DNA from: Phaseolus vulgaris
Taxonomy: Eukaryota; Streptophyta; Magnoliopsida; Fabales; Fabaceae
Length of the DNA: 64,000 nt
Direction: 5' to 3'
Assembly (NCBI RefSeq): GCF_000499845.2
Contig: NC_023757.2
Location: 7,788,447-7,852,446 of the forward strand
In this document: positions 11,776-21,748 of the stretch, one piece after another
Position numbering within the stretch: the stretch's first letter is position 1
How the letters are laid out: every line of letters starts with the position of its first letter
Notes under the pieces: model-generated
What the model was told of the DNA's origin: nothing
Seen by the model: the letters and a program-made list of their open reading frames with translations, nothing else
Database searches by the model: none
Program-made: the position numbers and the translations under genes

Positions 11776-12530
11776 CGTATTGGAATCGATATTTTAGTTG
11801 AATAACAATCATCTCATTCAATTAACCATATATGGATGCCTTTTTATAATATTTATCTTCCATTTAACATTCCAAACTTATTTTATCCTTCTTGTCAATT
11901 CGTATATATCTTCCTTATCCATAACAAACCTTTCTATCCTTAATGGAATTCTTTAACACCATAAGCACCTTTGCTGACATATAAAAGGATAACTACCAAA
12001 TCACTTTACGTCATAATAGTAAAAACGAAATCTAGAGTGAGCTAATTAATAAATAAAATATTCATTTGCAACCATATTCAATAAACTTTACACTAACATT
12101 TACTTTTTTTACCTCAAGTAACAATAAACCATTTTAGAAAAGTATATTTACTAAATTTGTTTATCAGACAAAAAACCTAGTCAGATTGGCAATCTACCAC
12201 GAAGCTTTCGTAGGTTGTCATCACCTAAAAAACCTTTGCGTTACAGAAAAAAAGGTACAAATATATATAATTTGAAAGCTTTGAGTCACCATAAATTAAC
12301 CAGAGGCACGTCATGCACAAAGAAATCCAACTTGAGTAGTGCACACTATTGGTTTTGCATGTTTTGGTGACCTAGGAAAGTGGATATCAGACATCAATCC
12401 CTGCACCATTGGTTGATCCCTTTGGGATGGCAAAGAAAACCAGATTTCAGTCATCTCAGTATTAAGTCATCAGATACACTTCAACGCACTTATATATCTT
12501 TATATCATAAATTAATCTTGTTAGAAGAAC
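11776..12530. promoter_or_regulatory. upstream region of the CLE gene
   Basis: Unique-looking AT-rich DNA between the copia target duplication and the CLE transcription unit. No other gene is seen. It is the probable proximal promoter of the CLE gene; no individual transcription-factor site is claimed. Confidence 0.45.
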
Positions 12531-12538
12531 TTAATGAG

Positions 12539-12546
12539 TATAAATA
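12539..12546 (+). promoter_or_regulatory. TATA box of the CLE gene
   Basis: TATAAATA lies 72 bp upstream of the start codon. It would place the transcription start near 12570 and give a 5' leader of about 40 bases. A second TATATATC-type sequence at 12490-12502 is a weaker alternative. Confidence 0.6.
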
Positions 12547-12610
12547 CCAATGCTTGCATCCATTAGTTTCTAAGATATATACTTGTTTCTTTCTTCTTCA
12601 GCAAGCAAGT

Positions 12611-12820
12611 ATGAGTACTAAGGGCATGTTGAGGAGATTTTTAGGGTTGATTTGCTTAGTGTTCTTGGTTTTAAGTGCAGGAAGTGAGGCACGGGGTTTG
12701 AAGCCAAGAACAGTGAGGGACGTGCGTGGAACCTCGAATTGGACAACCTTTGCAGAAGAAGGTGTGCAGCGTGATACACAACGATTGAGCCCTGGTGGAC
12801 CTGATGCTCATCATCATTAG
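12611..12820 (+). CDS. CLE: CLE-family signalling peptide precursor
   Basis: A single-exon gene for a 69-residue prepropeptide. Residues about 6-26 form a hydrophobic secretion signal (LRRFLGLICLVFLVLSAGSEA). A variable middle follows, and the extreme C-terminus is a 12-residue CLE motif, RLSPGGPDAHHH (residues 58-69). Known CLE peptides are cleaved and secreted, and are perceived by leucine-rich-repeat receptor kinases that control meristem, vascular, root or nodule development. The prolines at motif positions 4 and 7 that are commonly hydroxylated are present. Position 9, normally Pro, is Ala, and position 10 is His. The frame is open upstream to 12380, but the ATG at 12611 is chosen because the signal peptide follows it and a TATA box sits 72 bp before it. 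Closest in type to the AtCLE1-7 group and legume nodulation CLEs, which share the RLSPGGPD core. Confidence 0.9.
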   Translation: MSTKGMLRRFLGLICLVFLVLSAGSEARGLKPRTVRDVRGTSNWTTFAEEGVQRDTQRLSPGGPDAHHH

Positions 12821-12833
12821 CTTCTGAATGTAA

Positions 12834-12916
12834 AATAAAGTACTGTGATTCAGCTACTTCATGCGTTTTTATAATGTAATGATAATTCTGATGTATCCAG
12901 ATTTTGTGAGAATAAA
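12834..12916 (+). terminator. polyadenylation signals of the CLE gene
   Basis: AATAAA occurs at 12834-12839, just 14 bases past the stop codon, and again at 12911-12916. The second leaves a more normal 3' untranslated length and is the likelier signal. Confidence 0.55.
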
Positions 12917-12949
12917 TTTTGTGTTATGGAATGCAAGACTCTGAATTTT

Positions 12950-15000
12950 GGAACAGAAGAAAGAAAATTTTAGTTGTTTTACGTATATACACGATTGTTG
13001 AGTAATTTTAAGATGGTAACAGAGAAGGGTGATGTAGGGTGGAAGCATGTTGAAAGTGATGGAGATGAGTATATGATGAGCAAAGTGCATGCACATGAAT
13101 CATATTGTGTGATTCGTCGTGCTGTGCCTAACTGGATTGAGGATAGGATAAGGTAAATGGCACTATAATTATAGATGGTGGAAATGAAGGCAGAATAGGA
13201 AGCGCAATTACACCTTTTTTCTTATTTGATAACAAATATTTATGCGTCACACTGTCTTCAAAACTACATATTCATTTAGTTTCAAAAGTGTTTTTAATTT
13301 TTTTTGAGATTTTTTTATCAATAATAATTAATTAATAAATAAAATGAAATATTCAGGATAATTTTTTTTTTTCAAAAATGTCCACAAAACAAGCTTTAAT
13401 ACATATATATAACTCCTTATATATGCATCTCATTACATCCACAAACAATAAAGTTAAATAATTTCTTAAAAAAAGACATAAATAAAGTTAAATAGTTTTT
13501 AAAAAAACATAAATTTTCAAGTTATATACTTAATATACATTAAACAAAATAAATTATTTATTATTTAAATATTTCATGAGTTTAGTTCACAGAAAGAAAA
13601 AACATACTAAATTTAATACTGAATTGATGAACAGTATAATAGATATAAATTAAATAATCAAATTTAGTGTCCTTATTGGGAATAAGTAAAATAAACAAAA
13701 AAAATAAATGTTAAGGACGGTTTAACCGACACAAATAATAAAGTAATTAATATTTTATTAAATAAAATTTGGGTTTGGCCAATGCTTTTAGTGTCATATT
13801 TTATTAATTTTTTTATGTTATCTTTCTTCTTTAATTTTTATTTTTATATTTTTTTTTGGAATAATAATTTATTCTCAATTTCAGTTTTATCTTATATTTT
13901 ATTTAAAAAACTAATGACCTAATTTTAAAAGAATCATATTCTCAATTTATTCTCAATTTTAGTTTTATTCTATTTTTTATTTTAAAATAAATTAATGGTA
14001 TAATTTTTAAAGAATCTGAAGGCATGATTGTTGGATATTTAATCAGTAAAAGTTCTTACTAAAATTAAATAAACCAAATTTATTTTGAAGTAGTGGATAG
14101 TAAATCATTTTTTACAATTGAAGAGATAATAAAAAAAACACAAAACATTAGTCATATGTAAAATTAAATTTTGCTAACTATTAAGATACATATTCTGATA
14201 TATTCATAGTCTCCTAGATAATGAGTTTTGCCTTCCCGTGATAATCACTAGAAACAATTTTAACCACTTTCACGAGATATAATGATAATGAGAGCATTGA
14301 CATTAAAAAAAAGGATTTGCTCTCATTAGAAAAAGCAAATGGCTAGACCACCAATAGCAATTTGGTACATGAGAAATTAAAGGAGTAGTTTAAAACAAAC
14401 TTGCTAAATCTATAATTAGATAAATATTTTCAATTACAATATCTGCAATCTTTTCCAAAACTTAATCAACATCTCAATTTGAAATCAATATGTAATTTTA
14501 ATTACAAGATCTGCAATTTTTTCAAAGAGTTAATCAAAATCTCAATTTGAAGTCAATATGGAATTTCAAGTATAACAGTCAATATGGAATTTCAAGTATA
14601 ACAGCTATAAATATTTTCAATAGTCAATCCAAATGTCAATTTGCAATCAAAATGGAATTTTAATTACTACACGTCCAGTTGCCACAATATACAAGGTCAT
14701 CCCAAACATGGAAACTCTATAAGAAAAGATAGTTCAATCAGCGTCAGTCTTATTCATAACAATTTCCTAGTTAAAAAGGGTGCCTAAATAATCTCAATCA
14801 CCATTGTTTTCATCTCCATCACCCACTTTAGTCACATTGTACATATTCTTTATTGTTTTCTCATTTTCAAACTTCCCACAAATCATAGTCCCAAATTGGT
14901 TTATTTACACTATGCTATACTTTTTTTTTAGATTATTGAACTTGAAACATAAAATTTTGAATTAGTCAATTAAATTGAAGACATGCATAATAGTTAATTT
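12950..15000. other. intergenic, AT-rich, no gene supported
   Basis: No convincing gene. A 48-codon frame at 13012-13156 (MVTEKGDVGWKHVE) matches nothing I recognise. Between 14440 and 14650 there is a degenerate repeat in which phrases such as AATCTCAATTTGAA and TCAATATGGAATTTC recur, including a perfect 26-bp tandem pair at about 14556-14607. Otherwise featureless. Confidence 0.5.
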
Positions 15001-15009
15001 TACTTACAA

Positions 15010-15375
15010 AATGATGAACTCAAGGCAGTAGTTGATCATCCAAGGTCTGAGCATAGTGGGGTGAACTTGACTTGTACCTGTTGAGGTGTCACCCTGTTGC
15101 CGTTCCATTATCATGGCTAACTTTTGCTCCATGAAATTTATTTTATCCTGAACATTCCATACTTTTGATTTGCTTCATCGACTCTTTGATTTGCTTGATC
15201 AACTCTTTCATTTTCTTGTAGCACTTGTTGATGAAGTTGTTCATTATGAGGTAAGTAATCACTGGAAGGAGCAAGTAACGAAGGTTAGTTCAGGAAAGAC
15301 ATTCCATGGCGAATGTTGGTAGCCAAATCTGTAGTGCCAAAACATTTACCTGTACTCTTACCTCCAACAACATCC
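15010..15375 (-). pseudogene. 3' part of an old En/Spm-type Transposase_24 gene
   Basis: Reading the minus strand, fragments resemble the C-terminal end of plant Transposase_24 (PttA/En/Spm) proteins. A Gln/Glu-rich coiled stretch (QQVLQENERVDQANQ) lies at about 15150-15250, then MERQQGDTST near 15080-15120, ending about 15010. The frame is broken. The upstream part of the same gene continues beyond the solo LTR at 17082-17225 and beyond the CACTA element at 25142-26060. The two insertions have split it into three pieces. Confidence 0.6.
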
Positions 15376-17081
15376 TGTTGAAGCTGGAGGAAGCTTCTTC
15401 CCTACCAAGACTTGATGTGTGTTTGATGAAGAAAATGGCTTGAGTGCTTTGAAGATTGTAATAGGTTTTTAGATTCATTTGTAATTAGGCTTGTAAGTGT
15501 GTATGATTGCCTTTTGCTATGTAACCTATCCTAGATGCCTAACCAAGTCTAGATCAAGCACATGATGTGGTAAAATGGTTTTTGAAAAGCTTTTGAAATG
15601 TGTTTAACAGTTTTAAAACAGTACACAAATAAATCTGTTTTATGGAGAAAGAATCTATTTATTTCTTCTCTGTTAAAAAGGCTTTTGTTAAATAGTTTTT
15701 GAAAAGCTTTTTAAAATGGTTTTAACAGTTTTAAAACAGTACACAAATAAATCTGTTTTATGGAGAAAGAATCTGTTGATTTCTTCTCTGTTAAAAGGCT
15801 TTTCTAAATTTCTGTGAAGGCACCAAGGGAAAGCTCAGTTCGTTATTTCAGTTAAGCTGAGCTGGCTTGTGTGTGATACTTTAATCTGTTTTACTGTGAA
15901 AGAACAGGTTTATTCTTTGGTGAGTTGAAAGGTTTTTCACAAGTTAGTTAGGGCTCCAAAGGTACCACTCAGACAGTTATTTCTGTTAAGCTGAGTTGGC
16001 AGTTTTTACAAAATAAATCTGTTAAGTTCAAAACTGAATCTGTTGTTTTCTTAACTGCTTTTCAACTGTTTTTTGAAAAGAAGTTAGAAACTGTTTTCTA
16101 TATAAACAATGTCTCTCTCACATGAACAAGTGCTGAGGAATTACGCTTTTAACAGAGATTAAACAATTTCCATGTGAGAAGAAGGATTGAAAAGAGTTTT
16201 TGAAAGGTTTCCAAAGAGATTTTCAAGTGTGCTTGTTCTAGGAAACCTTGAATCTTGGTGAAGGTGCTGGTGCAGTTTCTGCAGCAAATTGAACTACTGG
16301 TTTTGAGTTCTTGCATCTTCTTTTCAGGTGTAATCTTTCCTTTATTCTGTTTTGTAAAGGTGTAAGTGTTAGTCACTCCTTGATAGGGTTTCTTGGAGTG
16401 CAAGGTGTGCTGAAATAGGGTTTTTCAGCATTGTATGTGGTGTTCTTGTAGGGTTCAAGAACTGCTGGTTTTGTAAGTAATTGGCACAGTTTTTTTAGTG
16501 AATTCCACCTTGGGGTAAGGTGAGACTGGATGTAGCTCTGTATGAGTGAACCAGTATAAAAACGTGTGTATCTTGCATTCTCATCCCTGCACTCTTTTCT
16601 GTCTTTGCTTAATCCTGTCAAGAACTAAATCTGTTCTTTTTAAATTGAATCTGTTAATTCTGGGTTAAGTGAAAATTGTTCTTCCTGTCTTGTTAAAGGT
16701 TTCTGATCATAAACAAGGTTGCTGCATATAATGGCTTAAGTGAATTGTGAACAAACTGACCATTCATTAAAACCTGTGAAAGGATCATTTTTCTTGAGAT
16801 CTTGTGTTGTGTAATTTTGGTTGATCTCTAAGCATAGCTATATCCTTTATCCTCACAATAATAAGCTGATCTGGTTCTGTTCTGATTCTCTGTTGATCAC
16901 AATTTTACAGTGAACAAAATTCAGATTGTGCCAATACTGCTCTGAAAAATCAATCTGTTTCATGTAAAAACAATCTGTTCTTTTTGCCTCTGGAATACTG
17001 AAAAATTGTGTGTTCTTGCGAAAATTTTATAAGCTCAATTCACCCCTCCCCTCTTGAACTTAGACACTAATAGACCCAACA
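15376..17081 (+). mobile_element. SIRE-like copia solo LTR
   Basis: 1,706 bp, starting TGTTGAAG and ending CCCAACA, flanked by a perfect 5-bp duplication CATCC (15371-15375 and 17082-17086). No internal retrotransposon sequence adjoins it, so it is a solo LTR left by LTR-LTR recombination. Composition is typical of long SIRE-type LTRs of legumes: many AATCTGTT and CTGTTAAA words, and an end segment CAATTCACCCCTCCCCTC just before the terminus. A TATA-like CAGTATAAAAACG lies at 16552-16564, in plus orientation. Short open frames inside it are not genes. Confidence 0.87.
15572..15806. repeat. 118-bp tandem duplication inside the solo LTR
   Basis: Two near-identical copies of about 118 bp, each running from a TTTTTGAAAAGCTTTT phrase through ACAGTACACAAATAAATC to TTCTTCTCTGTTAAAA. 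The GTACACAAAT word falls at 15621 and 15739, fixing the period at 118 bp. Confidence 0.85.
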
Positions 17082-17225
17082 CATCCTTCTAGCATTGATG
17101 TTTTGTTGTTTGATTGATCTGTTTGACGTTGGAAATTGATCCTTCAAATTTGTTTGATTGGAGGGTTTTCAACCGCTCATGGTAGGTTTCCTAGTGCATT
17201 GTGAAAATTGAAAGTGAGTCAATAC
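17082..17225 (-). pseudogene. middle piece of the split Transposase_24 gene
   Basis: About 145 bp between the solo LTR and the CACTA element. On the minus strand, beginning near 17192, it reads ETYHERLKTLQ. This resembles the TYHE-type segment that follows the KTHT/KDG region in plant Transposase_24 proteins. It links the pieces on either side in the expected order. Confidence 0.55.
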
Positions 17226-17264
17226 TAACACTAGTACAAAATATAAAAACAACGACCCTTCATT

Positions 17265-17375
17265 TAGTGCGGCTTTGCGCTTAAACGCATTTGTAAAAAA
17301 CGCAGTGGCATTTTTGAAATTAAATTGATTTACAAATGCGGTTTTACTCTAGAACCGCATTTGTAAATCAATTTT
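17265..17375. repeat. left subterminal repeats of the CACTA element
   Basis: Contains two or three copies of the ACAAATGCGGTT / AACCGCATTTGT motif. One clear inverted pair at about 17328-17371 is separated by TTACTCTAG. These are likely binding sites for the element's DNA-binding protein. Confidence 0.8.
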
Positions 17376-18178
17376 ACCCTAAAAATTTGAAGCGCGCCAC
17401 TAGTTTCAGACTTTCACTTTCCTCTTCTCCGCTCTTCGTTTCAACGTTCTTGCGCTCAGTTTCAGTTTCTTCTCTCTGCATTTTGTAAGTTTCAGTTTCA
17501 TTCATTCGTTTTCGTTTTCGCATCATTCATTATTCACTTCGTTGGCATTGGCATTTTCGTTTCCTAACTTCGTTTGTGCATTTGCATTTAGGTTACTGTT
17601 CCATTGGTGTTCGCTGATGTTTTCCTGCTCCGCCACCGCCACAGCTTCCGCCGCCGCCTTCGCCTTTGTCTTGTGCCTCTGCCACTCCGATCACCATCAA
17701 GCTTGTTCACGACGGAAAGGTTGGTGTTGTATTTAAATTTTTTTGAATTTTTATTTAATATTTTGAATTTATATTTTTTTGTATTATAATATATATATAT
17801 ATATATAACTAATAACTAATACAACTTAATACAACTTGGAATTTATAACTAATAACTAATAATTTATATATTTGTGTGTATTTTGAATTTTTTTTATTAT
17901 AATTTATATATAATTTAATAAATTAGTTATGGAAACAACTAATTTATATATTATTATATATAAATTTGTATTATATAATTTGTATTTTCTTAAATTTATA
18001 TTATATATTTAGTTAGTTGTTAATTACATTTTAATAAAAGTTGTATGTTATGTTAGTTATTGTTACTTTTAGAATAGAATTATCGTGTTTGGATTGAGTC
18101 CGGGGGTGTTCGACCCTCGGCAAATGTGTGAGATAGAATACTAATTATTAGAAAATCCTAACTATTCCAGAATATGTA

Positions 18179-21100
18179 ATGGATCGAGGTTGGATTAATG
18201 TTGTTCGTATAAGTGATGAGTATGAAAGGGGAGTAGAGGAATTTATACAATTTGCGCAGCGTAACGCGATTATTAGTGGTCATGATGGAGCAAAGATCAG
18301 GTGTCCGTGCGTTAACTGTTTGAATGGAAGGATACTGGATGTGAATATCATGAGGGAACACCTGCTATGTGATGGATTTCGTCGATCTTATACAACTTGG
18401 ACATGGCATGGTGAATTATTAAATTTACCACGTGTTTCCGTAACTGAAGAATATGTGGGTTCTACCATGGATGAAGCAGTACACGATGATGGGGATGATG
18501 ATCGATTGGAGGACATGATTCGTGATGTGGGAGCTGAGTGTTTTGCAAAAGCGCATGGATATGGAAGTATGTCAAAAGATGTAGAGACTCCTTTGTATCC
18601 TGGATCAACTAACTTCACACGGTTGTCGACGGTGTTAAGATTGATAAATTTGAAGGCAATAAATGGATGGACTGATAAAAGCTTCACGGAATTGCTCCAG
18701 TTGTTGAAGGATACGCTTCCAGAGGGAAATAGTCTACCTAATCGTAATTACGAGGCCAAAAAGATTCTTTGTCCAATGGGTATGGAGTACAAAAAGATAC
18801 ATGCATGTCCTAATGATTGTATATTATACCGGAAAGATTTTGAATTGTTGAAAAGTTGTCCGAGGTGTGGGTTATCACGTTATAAGTTGAAACAAAAAGA
18901 TGATGATTCTATTGATGAAATGGAAAAGCATGGACCCCCAATGAAGGTTATGTGGTATCTTCCCATCATTCCAAGGATGAAGCGTTTGTTTGCAAACCCA
19001 TACGATGCTAAGAATCTTAGATGGCATGCAGATGAGAGGAAATGCGATGGCATGTACCGACATCCAGCTGATTCTATTCAATGGAAGAAATTTGATGATG
19101 ACTTTCCAGAGTTTGGTAAAGAATCAAGAAATATCCGACTTGGTTTAGCTACAGACGGAATGAATCCGTTTGGTAATGAGTACAAATCACAGTTCATGAC
19201 CTGTATTACTAGTTATTTACAACTTACCTCTTGGATTGTGCATGAAGCAAAAGTACATGATGTTGTCTATGATGATATCCGGTCTGAAACAGCCAGGGAA
19301 TGATATTGATGTTTATCTAAGTCCCCTAATCGAAGATTTGAAGTTAATGTGGGACCAGGGTGTTGAAGTATTTGACGGATTTGCTAATGAAACTTTCAAG
19401 CTTCATGCCATGTTATTTTGCACCATCAATGACTTTCCAGCATATGGTAACTTATCAGGTTATATTGTTAAGGATCACAAAGCGTGTCCAATATGCGAAG
19501 AAGACACTGCTTCTCAACAATTGAAACATGGAAGGAAAATAGTATATCTTCGGCATCAGAGGTTTCTTAGAAGTCATCATCCTTACCGGAGGTTGAAAAA
19601 AGCCTTTAATGGACACCAAGAGGGTAGTGGTCCACCAACTCCATTAACCGGTGTTGAGGTTTACGAAAAGGTAAATAACATAGACCACACCTTCGGTAAG
19701 TAAAAAAAAAAAGTCATCTGTGACAAATATTTGGAAGAAGAAATCAATCTTCTTTGATCTTCCGTACTGGTCGAGGTTAGAAGTCAGACATTGTATAGAT
19801 GTAATGCATGTTGAGAAGAATGTGTGTGATAGCTTAATTGGTACACTTCTTAACATTAACGGGAAGACGAAGGATGGTCTAAATGCTCGTTTAGATTTGA
19901 TTGAGATGAACATACGCGACGAGTTGGCACCCATAGAAATGGGTAAGCGTACATATTTGCCCCTAGCCTGTTACACAATGTCAAAAGATGAAAAAATTAG
20001 TTTTTGTCAATGTCTAAAAGGTGTGAAAGTGCCACAAGGACATTCCTCAAATGTGAAGAGCCTAGTGTTAATGCAAGATTTGAAGTTAATTGGGTTGAAG
20101 TCTCATGATTGTCACATCTTGATGCAACAGTTGTTGCCGGTAGCTATCCGTGGGATCTTACCAAAAAATGTTAGACATACCATAACCCGTTTGTGCTCAT
20201 TCTTCTCTTCCATCTGTTGTAAAGTCATTGATCCCTCAAAACTAGATGAACTTCAAAATGAAATTGTTGTTATCTTGTGTGAATTGGAGATGTTTTTTCC
20301 TCCGTCTTTTTTTGACATCATGGTTCATCTAGTTGGGTTGAAGTCTCATGATTGTCACATCTTGATGCAACAGTTGTTGCCGGTAGCTATCCGTGGGATC
20401 TTACCAAAAAATGTTAGACATACCATAACTCGTTTGTGCTCATTCTTCTCTTCCATCTGTTGTAAAGTCATTGATCCCTCAAAACTAGATGAACTTCAAA
20501 ATGAAATTGTTGTTATCTTGTGTGAATTGGAGATGTTTTTTCCTCCGTCTTTTTTTGACATCATGGTTCATCTAGTTGTGCATCTGGTAAGAGAGGTTAG
20601 ATTGTGTGGACCAGTGTACTTAAGATGGATGTATCCTGTTGAGCGGTATATGAAAATTTTGAAAGGTTATGTTAAAAATCATTATCGTCCAGAGGCTTCA
20701 ATGATTGAAAGGTACATAGCTGAAGAAAGTATTGAATTTTGTTTAGAGTACATGACAAAAGCAAATCCAATAGGTGTTCCAGCTAATACATGGCACCACA
20801 GGCGTTCTACAAGTAAATGTTTACGTGGTGTGAATATTGTAAGCAAATCTCGATCAGAAGTCTTGCAAGCACATTTGTACATATTGAATAACACAGATGA
20901 AGTTGTACCTTACATAGAAGCTCATAAAGCCATTGTGAAGGCAAATAACCCAAGACAAGCAGAGAAATGGGTCTTGATGGAACATAATAGAACTTTCATG
21001 CCTTTGTTTAAAGACGAGGTGTTCAAGGATTCAACGGCATCAGAGACCTTGACTTGGTTGGCTGCTGCATTGAAGTTTGATGTCATCTCATGTACAGCGT

Positions 21101-21621
21101 ACGAAGTGAATAATTGTATATTTTACACGAAGTCCATGGATGAAAAGAGTACAGTTCAAAATTCTGGTGTTACTCTTGAAGCCGAGTCAATGCAGTTTTC
21201 GACTTCGAAAGATACAAATCCAGTACTTGGATCAATGGCATACTATGGGTTTATAGAAGAGATATGGGAGATTGACTACACTAAGTTTTCCGTTCCAGTT
21301 TTCAAGTGTAAATGGGTTGACAATAAAAGTGGGGTTAAAATTGATGATTCAGGATTCACACTAGTGGACTTTCGAAAGATAGGGTATCGAGATGAGCCAT
21401 TTATAATGGTTCAACAAGCATCTCAAGTTTTCTACGTGAAAGATCCTACGTCAGAACATTGGTATGTCGTTTTACACGGCAAAAAACAAGGGGAGACCAT
21501 AGATGATATTGAAAATGGTGACCCTTGTTCATTCATACCAAAGATAATTAATAAAGATGACGATGTAGTTGATGATGTACATGCAACCCGTAAAGACCAC
21601 AGTGAAGGAATTTACATATGA
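18179..21621 (+). pseudogene. CACTA tnp2-type transposase
   Basis: Three consecutive open segments. 18179-19303 holds the Transpos_assoc domain (MDRGWINVVR...CPCVNC) and the first half of Transposase_21 (CPNDCILYRKDF...CPRCGLSRYK, LRWHADER, LGLATDGMNPFGN). 19236-19703 continues the catalytic domain (LIEDLKLMWDQGVEVFD, KACPICEEDT). 19720-21621 carries FFDLPYWSRLEVRHCIDVMHVEKNV, a DUF4218-type region (YLRWMYPVERYMK) and a DUF4216-type C-terminus (VPVFKCKWVD). Breaks: a frameshift near 19175 with an in-frame TGA at 19197, and a slip in the A-run at 19702-19712. An 81-codon segment is tandemly duplicated in frame. Acts in the nucleus on element ends when intact; this copy cannot make a full protein. 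Confidence 0.9.
20092..20577 (+). repeat. 243-bp in-frame tandem duplication in the transposase
   Basis: Two adjacent 243-bp copies starting at 20092 and 20335, differing at one base seen (ACCCGT versus ACTCGT). Each encodes the same 81 residues beginning GLKSHDCHILMQQ. The duplication keeps the reading frame, so it is compatible with translation. It would insert a second copy of a normally unique segment of the transposase. Confidence 0.95.
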
Positions 21622-21748
21622 ACTTTCAACCCCCGTGCAACCTGTAAATAAGCATTTTTTATTTACATTTTTATGTATTATTTTGATAAGATTTTAATTC
21701 GATGCAGATTAACTAATGTAATTGTTACCTAATTTTTTTAACAGAGAC

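Noticed and set aside
13012..13156. 48-codon frame downstream of the CLE gene
   Set aside because: No recognised family, no promoter or poly(A) context. GDVGWKH vaguely recalls BED zinc-finger starts, but the Cys/His pattern is absent.
17542..17736. 64-codon frame rich in Ala, Cys and Phe
   Set aside because: Lies in the untranslated leader of the CACTA transposase gene; low complexity and no homologue recognised.
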